DNA of 64,000 nucleotides from an uncultured Ectothiorhodospiraceae bacterium (lineage in GTDB: Bacteria > Pseudomonadota > Gammaproteobacteria > UBA6429 > Thiohalophilaceae). Shown here one piece after another: positions 50,881 through 60,178 of this stretch. Under the pieces are notes generated by a model. That model was given only the letters and a program-made list of their open reading frames with translations. It was not told the origin of the DNA and did not search any database. The DNA lies in the NCBI GenBank assembly GCA_947259575.1, contig CAMYMU010000032.1, forward strand, positions 114,452 through 178,451, read 5' to 3'. Numbering within the stretch: the stretch's first letter is position 1; every line of letters starts with the position of its first letter. The translations under genes were made by a program, and so were the position numbers.

Positions 50881-51534
50881 GTGAGCGAAACAGCACAACA
50901 ACTGATGACAGATGTCTGGGGCGAAGATACCTGGGCAGAATTTGTCGATGGCATACACGCCATTGACGAGCACCACACCGATCATGCCGATGACCGGCAA
51001 GAGGCGCTCGCACGTCTGATAGAAGAGATGTACCCGGTCTTGCTCACCGATCCCACATTGCTGCAAGCCATAGCGAGCTGCCCCCAATCCAGCGATCCGA
51101 CTAGGCCGGGTTGGTGGAGCACTTTATATGAAAGTGCCATGAGCCACATTGCGTTAGTCGCCGTTTATCAGGGCCAGGCTATGCCACTACACGATCACCC
51201 CGGTTCCCATGGGCTATCAGTTGTATTAACCGGTCGCGCCCAGGTTCGACAGGCCAGTATTGCCAGCCTGAATCCTGCCAATGGTGTTGCCCAGATTAAC
51301 CTGGATAGTGTTGAGAAAATGGAGCAACAGCAATTTAGTTGGTTCGATGAAAGTCAGAGCAATTTACATAGCATCGAGGCGATGACACCCATTGCTCACA
51401 TCCTGGCGGTGCACCTGCCACCAATAAGGCGCCAGGAACAGGCCTACTATTTCCCGTTAGAAACGAAACAATGGTTACCCGGCACGAGTTTGACTACAAA
51501 GCGAGTAAGAATACGTAATAACTTTGGTCATTAA
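50881..51534 (+). CDS. Cysteine-dioxygenase-like cupin
   Basis: The 217-residue protein has a cupin metal site of the thiol-dioxygenase type: HDHPGSHGLSVVLTG supplies two of the three histidines and NLHSIEA the third. Cysteine dioxygenases oxidise cysteine or related thiols to sulfinates with Fe(II) and O2. The N-terminal ~70 residues are helical and unlike the classical enzyme, so another thiol may be the substrate. The GTG start is backed by AAGGTGAG 8 bases upstream. It is the first gene after a CRP-type site and shares direction with the Sel1 gene 36 bases downstream. Confidence 0.7.
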   Translation: MSETAQQLMTDVWGEDTWAEFVDGIHAIDEHHTDHADDRQEALARLIEEMYPVLLTDPTLLQAIASCPQSSDPTRPGWWSTLYESAMSHIALVAVYQGQAMPLHDHPGSHGLSVVLTGRAQVRQASIASLNPANGVAQINLDSVEKMEQQQFSWFDESQSNLHSIEAMTPIAHILAVHLPPIRRQEQAYYFPLETKQWLPGTSLTTKRVRIRNNFGH

Positions 51535-51570
51535 AGGATTTAAGAAAAAAAATTTTGGAGAAGTATAACG

Positions 51571-52020
51571 ATGAAAAATAAATTGATAAGCAAAGTAGGC
51601 TGGATACTTTCCACGTCTTCATTGGGGTTCACATTGGTCACCGCCGCCCATGCCAGTGAAGTGCGCGTTGCTGCCCAGGCCGAAACGCAGTATGCCATGG
51701 CCCACGTGAACACCAATCAACCCAAAAAACGTACCCAGCTCAGCGCGGAAGCAGCTTTACAAAAAGGCATGAGCCTGATGAACCACGCCGAAACCGCGAA
51801 ACAACATGTACAGGCATTTAGGTATTTAAACTACGCTGCGAATAAAGGCCTGCCCGAAGCCATGTTTCAATGTGCGCTGATGTACCTCGACAATGAATAC
51901 ACTCCGGGCGATGATGAGCGCGCGATGAAGCTATTGGAACAAGCCAGTGAGCAAGGCCATAAGCAGGCCGAGATTGCACTGAATTATATTCAGTATGCCG
52001 ATGGTGGGATTGGTTGTTAA
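51571..52020 (+). CDS. Secreted Sel1-like repeat protein
   Basis: The 149-residue protein has a signal peptide ending in TAAHAS and two Sel1/TPR-like repeats: AFRYLNYAANKGLPEAMFQCALMYL and AMKLLEQASEQGHKQAEIALNYI. Such repeats bind peptides or scaffold protein complexes; nothing here identifies a partner. GGAG lies 10 bases before ATG. Together with the cupin it may form a CRP-controlled unit. Confidence 0.8.
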   Translation: MKNKLISKVGWILSTSSLGFTLVTAAHASEVRVAAQAETQYAMAHVNTNQPKKRTQLSAEAALQKGMSLMNHAETAKQHVQAFRYLNYAANKGLPEAMFQCALMYLDNEYTPGDDERAMKLLEQASEQGHKQAEIALNYIQYADGGIGC

Positions 52021-52428
52021 GGGGTGAATAAAAACCAGTGCCTTGATGGCTAGGCAATCTGCGAATCAGGCTTGGTGTTTAAGTATGTTGCTAACGGACG
52101 AATACCCTCTTCATTTCATCAATTATTCCTACTTTTACTTTTTTTACGAGTACGTTATCGATTAAATAACTGTTTCTGTTTGTCACAGGTATTTAAGTAC
52201 CTTAAATAATTACAAAGTCTATAGTCAACACTTATTCAAAGTGGTTAAATGAAATCGTGTAGCTATAATAGTAATATTAAGCACATCATAATTAAGAAAT
52301 ATCGATCTAATACTATCAGCTGTCCTAAAAAGATGGTAAATGTGATTTCTCTTTTACCTAACACCGTTTTTAAGAACCGCTAACAAAAATAATTGTAATT
52401 ATAATTTCACACCGAACAAGGTTAATCT
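52021..52428. other. 408-base AT-rich gap before the HDOD gene
   Basis: No gene is supported here. The stretch is AT-rich and should hold the promoter of the HDOD gene. It contains a near-perfect palindrome at 52190-52208 (TATTTAAG-TAC-CTTAAATA), a possible operator. I could not place a convincing -35/-10 pair or a terminator for the Sel1 gene. Confidence 0.5.
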
Positions 52429-53676
52429 ATGAACTCAAACAAAAGTCGAATTGCATGGGAGTTTCATATCGATACCAGTTTTATGGATGCAATGGAACCT
52501 GTCGCTGCATTGACTCAACGCTATCGGGTAAAACTATTAAAAAAGGCCAAACGTGAAAGAGTAAAAGCCGGTACAAAATTACATGGTGAAGATGAACAGC
52601 GTTGGTTAACCTATATCCTCAAGGGTCGGGTAGAGTACGCTAAGCCACAGGCGGGGGATTCTGACAACGTAGCAGGAACCCATCAGCAGGCCTTGTTCTA
52701 TCCAAGTTACAAAGGAGAGGCAAAAGTCATGGAAGATGCTTTGTTGCTTCGATTTGATCATAATTTGTATCAGGCAATGTTAAAAAATAAAGAAATGGAG
52801 CAGGTTGCCGTTGATGACGTTGATATGTCAGATATTGAAGCAGCGGTTTTCTCTGGATTGATGTTAGAGGGAAGTGGAGATGGCTTAACGATCCCAAGTA
52901 TCCCAGATGTGGCAATGCGAATTAGTAAAGCAACAAGTAAAGACGATGCAGATATAAATAAGATTTCAAAGATAATGCTAAACGATCCCGTGTTATGCGC
53001 AAGAGTGATCCAATACGCTAATAGTGGCCAATATGCAGGACTTGCTGCCTCAAAAACACTATCTGAAGCAATGATGCGTCTAGGCCTGAAAGCGGTTAAA
53101 CATATAGCGATGTCGTATGCAGTATCTGAAGTTTTTAAACAACCCTCAAAGTTGTTAACAAATAAAGTCCAAGAGCTATATCAACACAGCATGAAGATTG
53201 CTGTATTGAGTTATTTTTTTGCAAAGCGCTATACCAAACTAGAGCCAGAATATGCGCTTCTTGTCGGTTTAGTCCATGAGATCGGTTTAATTCCGATATT
53301 TAATTATATTGTTTCGCATGGCGAGAAAGATATAGATGAGGATTTACTAAATAGTATAAGTGAAAAAATAGTTAGGATGATAAGCACACTTGCTTTGCAT
53401 AAGTGGGGTTTTGATGATGAGTTAGTGCAAATCATAGATGAGGGCGTCAACTATGAGCAATATGGTAATGAAAATGCAGATTATTCAGATCTTCTAAATG
53501 TTGCTCATTGGTGTAATGCCAGGTTAGTCAACAATAGTGTAGAGGGCTTGCCAGAGCTAGACCAAATTCCTGCCTTTCGTAAGTTGGGGATAGAATATTT
53601 AACAGATGAAGAGTTTGAAGATATCGTGAATCAATCAGAAAAAACGACTAACTCAATACATTATTTATTGGAATAG
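52429..53676 (+). CDS. HDOD-domain signalling protein
   Basis: The 415 residues have two parts. The N-terminal ~135 residues (AKRERVKAGTKLHGEDEQ, LTYILKGRVEYAK) resemble a degenerate cyclic-nucleotide-binding beta-roll. The rest is an HDOD domain: LTIPSIPDVAMRISKATS, MLNDPVLCARVIQYANSG and MRLGLKAVKHIAMSYAVSEVF. HDOD proteins lack the metal-dependent phosphodiesterase site of HD-GYP and act in signalling, motility and biofilm control. A ribosome binding site AAGG precedes ATG. It is convergent with the GGDEF operon, so it is transcribed separately. Confidence 0.88.
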   Translation: MNSNKSRIAWEFHIDTSFMDAMEPVAALTQRYRVKLLKKAKRERVKAGTKLHGEDEQRWLTYILKGRVEYAKPQAGDSDNVAGTHQQALFYPSYKGEAKVMEDALLLRFDHNLYQAMLKNKEMEQVAVDDVDMSDIEAAVFSGLMLEGSGDGLTIPSIPDVAMRISKATSKDDADINKISKIMLNDPVLCARVIQYANSGQYAGLAASKTLSEAMMRLGLKAVKHIAMSYAVSEVFKQPSKLLTNKVQELYQHSMKIAVLSYFFAKRYTKLEPEYALLVGLVHEIGLIPIFNYIVSHGEKDIDEDLLNSISEKIVRMISTLALHKWGFDDELVQIIDEGVNYEQYGNENADYSDLLNVAHWCNARLVNNSVEGLPELDQIPAFRKLGIEYLTDEEFEDIVNQSEKTTNSIHYLLE

Positions 53677-53744
53677 ATATTTATCAAGAATCTCATTTCA
53701 GCAGTGTATCGACTTGACAGAGTAAGTCGTCAGCAGACTATCTA

Positions 53745-55400
53745 TTAAGTAGTGTCCATAGCAATGCAGTTGCGTCCAGCATGTTTAGCCTCATATAAGG
53801 CTTCATCTGCTGCGTTAATCAAGGCCTGGAGATCATTGTGTTCTGGAACAGATGCGATTCCAGCACTAAAACTGACCGTAAACTCGTTTAAATCACAACT
53901 ATGTTTAGTGTTAGCAAAATCCTGCCGTAATTGCTCGAGTACCTTTTTAGCCACTGCTGGATCAGTGTCAGGAAGTATTATTGAAAATTCTTCACCACCA
54001 TAGCGTGCTACAACATCTGAGCTACGTAAGCGTTGCTGGAGTAGTCTTGCTAGACTCTTAATAACAAGATCTCCCACTGGATGCCCATATTTATCATTGA
54101 CCTCTTTAAAGTGATCAATATCAAGCATTGCAAAGGATAGAGGTGATTTGTTTCTGATTGATTGGGCTATTGCCCCTTCGAGCTCTAATTTCAAAGTGAT
54201 ATGATTGAGTAGACCCGTTAGACCATCGCGGATCATCAATGTACTGAGATTTCTGAACCGGCCAACGCGTATTTTAATCGCAGCCGCGAGGTGTTCATCA
54301 TGAATGGGTTTTTGTAAGAAATCATCACCACCGAGCCTGAGAGCTTCTAATTGTTGATCAAGCCCGCTCTCGGTTGATAGATAAACGATCGGGACATTTA
54401 GATAGGCATCAGTCTGACGTATTACTCTAGCCGCATCGATACCTGATACCCCGGGCATATATATGTCCATCAAGATTAATTCCGGTTTGAATTCTTGCAG
54501 CTCTATTAAAAGTTTAGCGGGGTCAGTAACAATATGGGTAATCATCCCTTCTGCTTGCAGAACATTCGCATAATGTTCAGCCAGAATCGTAACGTCATCA
54601 ACGATCAGAATACGATAGGGACGTTGTTGTTTGATCTCTAATAAATTATCGAGGCGGTCGACCAACATGATAAAATCGAATGGCTTAGTAATATACGCAG
54701 ACCCGCCAGCCTGGACCGCAGCCAAACGTGATTGCCAATCATCCCCTACGGACATAAATATGAGGGGGATATTCCTGTTCCGCAATGGCTGATATTGTTT
54801 TGCTAGTCTCGGACCAGCTAGTGTACCTTCGGGGAATTCCACATCTATGACCATGGCAGAGGGTATTTTCTTTTCGATCGCAGCTTCTGCAGCTTTTATC
54901 GTTGTAAAAGTATTTACTTCATAGCCATATTGTTCTATTTGGTCTGCAACTTGTTGACAGAAGAGTTCATCATCTTCGACGATATACACCAGGTGTTTAT
55001 GTTCGCCTTGCAATTCAGGATGAGGTTCTATTGCATCTAGCTCAGTCGTTTCGGAAAATTCAGGACCCTGCTCCGCGAGTTGTTGAATTTGTTGCAGGTT
55101 TTCATTAATTAACTTCTTACTTTCGCTATCGGGTAGCGTATCTAGTACTAATTGATCCAGTCTTTTTTCTAGCCGTAATGCCTGTTTTCCAAGCTGACTA
55201 AATCCGAATGACCCCGCCGATCCAGCAAGGCTATGGATCAGGCGACGAAATTCGTACAATCTTTTTTCTACATCTGCAGATGGCTCAAATATATCTCGCC
55301 AACTTTGATCAATGCGTGCTAGTTTTTCGGGAAGCTCAGCGGCATAGTTTTCCTTAAATTGACGATAACGTTCTTGTTTTGAAGTCTGTTTATTGGTCAC
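53745..55400 (-). CDS. Hpt-REC-REC-GGDEF diguanylate cyclase
   Basis: The 551-residue protein joins a phosphotransfer domain (RRLIHSLAGSAGSFG, His56), two receiver domains (phospho-acceptors Asp186 and Asp312 in LILMDIYMPG) and a C-terminal GGDEF domain. The cyclase site is GGEEF (468-472) and the product-inhibition RxxD site is RSSD (459-462), five residues before it, so it should make cyclic di-GMP under feedback control. The longer frame opens at 55478, but GTG at 55400, 11 bases inside the preceding gene's end and behind a GGAAA ribosome binding site, gives the more natural start. It is the last gene of the hybrid kinase operon. Confidence 0.93.
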   Translation of the reverse strand: MTNKQTSKQERYRQFKENYAAELPEKLARIDQSWRDIFEPSADVEKRLYEFRRLIHSLAGSAGSFGFSQLGKQALRLEKRLDQLVLDTLPDSESKKLINENLQQIQQLAEQGPEFSETTELDAIEPHPELQGEHKHLVYIVEDDELFCQQVADQIEQYGYEVNTFTTIKAAEAAIEKKIPSAMVIDVEFPEGTLAGPRLAKQYQPLRNRNIPLIFMSVGDDWQSRLAAVQAGGSAYITKPFDFIMLVDRLDNLLEIKQQRPYRILIVDDVTILAEHYANVLQAEGMITHIVTDPAKLLIELQEFKPELILMDIYMPGVSGIDAARVIRQTDAYLNVPIVYLSTESGLDQQLEALRLGGDDFLQKPIHDEHLAAAIKIRVGRFRNLSTLMIRDGLTGLLNHITLKLELEGAIAQSIRNKSPLSFAMLDIDHFKEVNDKYGHPVGDLVIKSLARLLQQRLRSSDVVARYGGEEFSIILPDTDPAVAKKVLEQLRQDFANTKHSCDLNEFTVSFSAGIASVPEHNDLQALINAADEALYEAKHAGRNCIAMDTT

Positions 55401-55776
55401 TATGCCGTTTCCAGATTGTTCTGATCTGATCGGGTAACTCCATTGGATCAAACGGTTTGGCGATGACGTCGACAGCACCTAAGGCAATGAATGATTGAAC
55501 CTCATGCGGTTGAACTTTCGCCGTCAGAAAGATAATTGGTGTTACTTGAAACTCGGCTATTTTTCGTATTTCCTGTAATGTCGTCGGGCCATCCATAGCG
55601 GGCATCATCACATCTAATAGAATAATATCGGGTTTAAATTCAGTGACTTTTTCCAATGCCGCCTGTCCTGACTCACACATGAGTAGTTCAAAACCTTCAT
55701 CCTCTAATGCGAACTCGGCAAATTCTCGAATGTCTGCCTCATCTTCGACATAGAGTACCCGTAACGTTTCTTCCAT
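55390..55776 (-). CDS. Stand-alone receiver-domain response regulator
   Basis: The 128-residue protein is a single receiver domain: VLYVEDEADIREF (acidic pocket), IILLDVMMPAMDG with the phospho-acceptor Asp, IIFLTAK and VIAKPFDPMEL with the conserved Lys. It has no output domain, like CheY or the Spo0F-type intermediates of phosphorelays. It lies 16 bases after the hybrid kinase and overlaps the Hpt-REC-REC-GGDEF gene by 11 bases, so translation of the two is probably coupled. Confidence 0.93.
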   Translation of the reverse strand: MEETLRVLYVEDEADIREFAEFALEDEGFELLMCESGQAALEKVTEFKPDIILLDVMMPAMDGPTTLQEIRKIAEFQVTPIIFLTAKVQPHEVQSFIALGAVDVIAKPFDPMELPDQIRTIWKRHSDQ

Positions 55777-55792
55777 AATTTATTTCTCCTGA

Positions 55793-58700
55793 CTAAGAAT
55801 TTAAAGCCTGTTTTATCGTTGCCAGTAATTGGTCATTAGTGGTTTTAGATTTGGTTAACATAGCAACCACTTGTTCATTCAACTCTTTACTAGGTTCTGC
55901 CCCTGAAAAGACCACCACCGGAAAACGGCCTTTAATTTCTTTCAACAACTCTAGTCCAGATCCATCGGGTAAACTCAAATCGAGTAAAACCAAATCGACA
56001 TGGTCTTTTTCTATATATTTACGTGCCTGCTCTAACGTCGTGACATAGTGATAGTCGGTTGTTTCTTCGAGTAAAGACTCTGTGATTTGGATGATGTCTC
56101 TATCATCCTCTACATGTAAAACCTTTGGTTGGTCGCCACCCTGTAAGGCTTGTTGCAAAGCGCGATTAAAGCGTTTTTCATCAATCGGTTTTTGCAGCCA
56201 GTCGACGACACTTATGGCCTCACCATTAAAGATGCGCTTACCTTCATCAGCACGTCCGGAGACCACGATTATTTGCATGTCACTAAATTTCTCGTCGTCA
56301 CGTATTTCATGTAGCAATTCAAGACCATCCATATCCGGTAAGGTCAAATCGAGAAGTAATAAGCGATAGCTTTTATTTGCCAATAACTTTTTGGCCCCGG
56401 CAGCGGTTGTTGCAATATCACTGTTGGTGCCTTCCTGCTCTACCATCTCGACTAATAGCTCAGCAACATCAATATTATCTTCACAGATGAGTACATTCGA
56501 TTCAGCTGTGTTCTTTGTCGTGTTCTCTATAACTTCACGTAATTCTGGCAGATCAAAATAAAAAAGCGAACCTTCCCCCAATTGACTTTCATAGCCCACT
56601 TGACCACCTAAGCGTTCGATAATGGCTTTTGTAATACTTAGTCCCAGTCCGGTACCACCTTTATCCCGGGTATCAGAGCTGTCTGCCTGGGCAAAGCGGT
56701 GGAAGATACGGTCACGAAATTCATCGGGAATGCCACGGCCAAAATCACGAATCCCGACTCGGAAACCATTACCATGCTGAATCACAGCAACTTCGACCTC
56801 AGCATTGGCCGGCGAATATTTGACGGCATTGGAGATAAAATTGGCATAGACTTGCATCAGGCGATGACTGTCTCCCCAGACTATCGCTTTATCAAGATTG
56901 ATATACATATTGAGTGACACATCATGCTGCCGGGCATATTCTTGGTTTGCTTCTAAGGCGCTACGACTCAACTCGGCAAGATCAATCTCCTCAAACTCGA
57001 ATTCGAGTTTGCCAGACTCGATCTTTTCCAGGTCTAAAATATCATTGATGAGTAATGTCAATCGTTCACTGTTACGGTTCGCATTTTCCAGCATCCGTTT
57101 TGCTTTTGCCGACAAGCCATCCGCTGCCTTACCCAATACCACACCGAGAGCACCACGAATCGACGTCAGGGGTGTGCGTAATTCATGACTCACCGTCGAG
57201 ATGAATTCACTTTTTAGCCTTTCGACTTCCTTGCGTTCGGTAATATCACGTACGATGCCGGTGTACATGTTTTTTCCATTTATATCCATCTCGCTCACGG
57301 CTAAGTCCATGGGAAAGGTACTGCCGTCCTGGCGTCTCCCTGTCACTTCGCGACCGATACCAATGACTTTGGCATTGTTGCTTGATAGATAGTTATCAAT
57401 GTAGCCATCATGTTCCTGGCGATAGGGTTCAGGCATGAGCATTTTGACATTGTTGCCGACAACTTCTACTGCCTTATATTGAAAGATCTTTTCTGCAGCA
57501 GGATTGAAACTTTCAATGATACCTTTGTCATTAATCGTGATGATACCGTCGACGACAGTATCGACGATACTACGAATCCGCTCCGTGCCCTCGCGTATCT
57601 CTTTCTCGGTTTGTAGGCGTTCTATTTCGTTACCCAACCATTGTGAAAACAGTTGGATCAAGGAATAGTCCGTCTCACTATAGGGCGTTTCTTTCGGTTC
57701 AGGTCCTGAAAAATTCAAGGTGCCATACGGTTTCCCCGCGACCAAAATAGGGACGCCAATATAGGATTCCAGGCCAAAATTAAGATAACAAGGATGTGTT
57801 TTAATCTCGCTTTCACCGGCATGGTGAAAACCGGTTGGCTGTGCAGCGCGCATGGTATGCACACAATATGTCTCACCTAGCTGAAATTCAGTGTTGACCG
57901 GTGGTGCCTCATCAGGTCCGAGAATGTATTTTACGGTATAACAGTCGCCATTGATCTGACTCACAATTCCGAGAGGTAAATCAAATGTTTGACGACCTAA
58001 CTCAAGCAATGCCTGTACTCGGTTATCAAATGGCATGTCAATGTTTGAGGTAACAATATGCAACAGCTCCATAGCATTGGCATATCGAATAATGTCCTCT
58101 TCGGTACGCTTACGTTCAGAGATATCACTTTCAATCGCAATAAAGTTAATCAGTCGACCGGTTTCATCTGCGATGGGCCTTACATCGAGTTGCAGCCAGT
58201 AAGGCGTGCCGTCTTTTCGATAATTAATGATCTCGCAGTTAAAGCCTTCCCCACGTTGGATATGTTCACGCATATAGGCAATGGTTTCAGGATCGGTGTT
58301 AGGGCCCTGCATAACATCACCTGGCTTTTTGCCAATCACCTCGGCGAGACAATAGCCGGTGGTTCGTTCAAATCCTTTGTTCACCCATTCAATCATCCCA
58401 TCCGCATCGGTAATAACAACTGAATTATCTGTCCGTGCAACTACCATCGCCAGTTTTTTGGTTTCAGCTTCACTATCATGTAATGCCTGTTCAGCTTGCT
58501 TGCGTTGCGTGATGTCTCGCACGATCCCGGTGAACATCAACTCTCCATGGACTTCCATTTCACTGACCGCTAGCTCCAGAGGGAAGGTACTACCATCTTT
58601 GCGTTGACCAACGACCTCACGTCCAATGCCAATGACCTTGGCATCACCTGTGGTATAAAAATTTGTTAAGTAATCATCATGTTCAGATGCATAGGGCTCA

Positions 58701-59374
58701 GGCATGAGCATTTTTACGTTTTGACCAACCATTTCAGCGCTGCTGTACCCGAAGATCTCTTTTGCAGCTGGATTGACGGTTTGAATAATACCTTGCCTGT
58801 CGATTGAGATAATGCCATCGACTACCGTCTCTACCAGGGCATGTAAACGCGCCTCTTGATCGTGAATAATTTGTTGCGCCTCTTTGGTATTCAGCTTATT
58901 GATTTCTTCTTCTACGCAATCCGCCAGGTCGCGTAGATGCCGCAACTCTTCAGCGGAAAAGTGTCTTGGCGTAACATCGATGATACAGAGCGTGCCGACT
59001 CGGAGGCCTTTAGAATCAGATAAAGGTGCACCGGCGTACATGCGGATATCTGGGGGCCCGGTTACCAGGGGATTATCCGCAAAGCGTGGATCCTCAAGCG
59101 CATTGGGAATATAGAAGATATCTTGACTCAGGATGGCATGGCCGCAGAAGGAAATCTCACGAGATGTCTCACAGGCATCCAACCCCTGCTTGGATTTGAA
59201 CCACTGTCGATTTGTGTCTACCAGGCTTACCAGGGCAATCGGCACATCAAACATCGCGCAGGCCAGACGAGTCAGCCGATCGAAACGATCCTCGGCTGAG
59301 GTATCGAGCAGTTGAAGTTGACGAAGGGCGGCAAGACGTTGCTTTTCATTCTGAGGGCTGGCTGGTTGCTGCAT
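55793..59374 (-). CDS. Hybrid histidine kinase: GAF-PAS-PAS-GAF-PAS-HisKA-HATPase-REC-REC
   Basis: A 1193-residue protein without membrane segments. Order: GAF 1-160, PAS1 175-297, PAS2 300-425, GAF2 435-590, PAS3 597-717, dimerisation/His domain (SHELRTP, His730), ATPase to about 945 (NAVKYSP, GGTGLGLSI), REC1 (Asp1009) and REC2 (Asp1132). PAS1 and PAS3 are near-duplicates of the FixL type: NVKMLMPEPY, then EHDDYL (His232) or EHDGYI (His655) at the position of the FixL haem ligand, then IGIGREV. A cytosolic oxygen- or redox-sensing kinase is therefore plausible but unproven. PAS2 lacks the LOV flavin cysteine. It leads the operon with a receiver and an Hpt-REC-REC-GGDEF protein. Confidence 0.93.
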   Translation of the reverse strand: MQQPASPQNEKQRLAALRQLQLLDTSAEDRFDRLTRLACAMFDVPIALVSLVDTNRQWFKSKQGLDACETSREISFCGHAILSQDIFYIPNALEDPRFADNPLVTGPPDIRMYAGAPLSDSKGLRVGTLCIIDVTPRHFSAEELRHLRDLADCVEEEINKLNTKEAQQIIHDQEARLHALVETVVDGIISIDRQGIIQTVNPAAKEIFGYSSAEMVGQNVKMLMPEPYASEHDDYLTNFYTTGDAKVIGIGREVVGQRKDGSTFPLELAVSEMEVHGELMFTGIVRDITQRKQAEQALHDSEAETKKLAMVVARTDNSVVITDADGMIEWVNKGFERTTGYCLAEVIGKKPGDVMQGPNTDPETIAYMREHIQRGEGFNCEIINYRKDGTPYWLQLDVRPIADETGRLINFIAIESDISERKRTEEDIIRYANAMELLHIVTSNIDMPFDNRVQALLELGRQTFDLPLGIVSQINGDCYTVKYILGPDEAPPVNTEFQLGETYCVHTMRAAQPTGFHHAGESEIKTHPCYLNFGLESYIGVPILVAGKPYGTLNFSGPEPKETPYSETDYSLIQLFSQWLGNEIERLQTEKEIREGTERIRSIVDTVVDGIITINDKGIIESFNPAAEKIFQYKAVEVVGNNVKMLMPEPYRQEHDGYIDNYLSSNNAKVIGIGREVTGRRQDGSTFPMDLAVSEMDINGKNMYTGIVRDITERKEVERLKSEFISTVSHELRTPLTSIRGALGVVLGKAADGLSAKAKRMLENANRNSERLTLLINDILDLEKIESGKLEFEFEEIDLAELSRSALEANQEYARQHDVSLNMYINLDKAIVWGDSHRLMQVYANFISNAVKYSPANAEVEVAVIQHGNGFRVGIRDFGRGIPDEFRDRIFHRFAQADSSDTRDKGGTGLGLSITKAIIERLGGQVGYESQLGEGSLFYFDLPELREVIENTTKNTAESNVLICEDNIDVAELLVEMVEQEGTNSDIATTAAGAKKLLANKSYRLLLLDLTLPDMDGLELLHEIRDDEKFSDMQIIVVSGRADEGKRIFNGEAISVVDWLQKPIDEKRFNRALQQALQGGDQPKVLHVEDDRDIIQITESLLEETTDYHYVTTLEQARKYIEKDHVDLVLLDLSLPDGSGLELLKEIKGRFPVVVFSGAEPSKELNEQVVAMLTKSKTTNDQLLATIKQALNS

Positions 59375-59679
59375 GCGCTGTAATGTTCCTTAAAACTGTG
59401 TACTGTCCGGTTTGATATATAAAGCATTACAATTAATATGCAAAAACCATAAAGGCATCGTGACATACCGTAACCATTTATATATCGGCACAATCCGCGA
59501 ATAATTTATTGATAAAAAAGTGCAAAATACGCAGAGGTCATTTACTCGTATAAACTGTAGGTATTTATATCCAGGCGTAGCAGACAGACTAGAAAAAATT
59601 ATGAAACACGGTCAAAAGTGTTTTTTATTTCACTGAGTGATCGTGTGTGAGGTAGGGATATAACAAGGAGATAGCTATT
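59375..59679. other. 305-base gap upstream of the hybrid kinase
   Basis: No gene is supported. It should contain the leftward promoter of the hybrid kinase operon. A weak hairpin at 59604-59623 (AAACAC with GTGTTT, 8-base loop) has T-rich flanks on both strands and could end the receiver gene transcript arriving from the right. Confidence 0.45.
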
Positions 59680-60033
59680 TTAGGCACACAGTCTGCGAAC
59701 CGTATCAATCAATGCTGCTTCGACGAACCGACCTTTGACAAAGGCTTTCTTTACATTATTCATCGTTTCAGTAATTTCATGAGCGGAAAAGACAATGACA
59801 GGAATACTGGGATTGTCAGTTGCGAGTTCGGCAACTAATTCAGAGCCAGAACCATCTGGTAGTGTAAAGTCAATGATAACGAGATCGTAGTTGTTCTGTG
59901 CAATAGAGGTTCTAGCTTCTTTGAGAGACATGACCTGCGTAATGTTGGCGCTATCAGATAGGATCGAGACGACATAGCGCTGAAAGTCGGGGTCATCTTC
60001 GACGTGTAGAATTTTTTTCATTGTTTCTGCCAT
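59680..60033 (-). CDS. Stand-alone receiver-domain response regulator
   Basis: A receiver domain of 117 residues: ILHVEDDPDFQRYV, LVIIDFTLPDGSGSELV with the phospho-acceptor Asp, and IPVIVFSA. It closely resembles REC2 of the neighbouring hybrid kinase (VLHVEDD, LLDLSLPDGSGLELL), suggesting a duplication or a shared phosphodonor. The conserved Lys after FSA, expected near residue 105, is Lys in FVKGRF. The frame can start at TTG 60051, but ATG 60033 with AAGG upstream is preferred. It lies between the two large signalling genes, with 127 bases before it and 305 after it. Confidence 0.85.
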   Translation of the reverse strand: MAETMKKILHVEDDPDFQRYVVSILSDSANITQVMSLKEARTSIAQNNYDLVIIDFTLPDGSGSELVAELATDNPSIPVIVFSAHEITETMNNVKKAFVKGRFVEAALIDTVRRLCA

Positions 60034-60178
60034 AGTAGCCCTTGGCTTCAAAAATATAATCGATAGAATAGTATAGCCACTATTTTACGCTAAAGTCCAT
60101 TAGCCCGATTCTATTACCGATCAATACTAATCATCGAATATTTCTATTTCGTAATGATGAAGTAGTGTAGACGCGCAG

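Noticed and set aside
53710..53729. 6-bp hairpin between the convergent HDOD and GGDEF genes
   Set aside because: The stem is short and no T run follows on either strand; evidence too weak for a terminator call.
58021..58510. PAS2 of the hybrid kinase as a LOV photosensor
   Set aside because: The flavin-binding cysteine motif (NCRFLQ type) is absent; the matching segment reads KKPGDVMQG.
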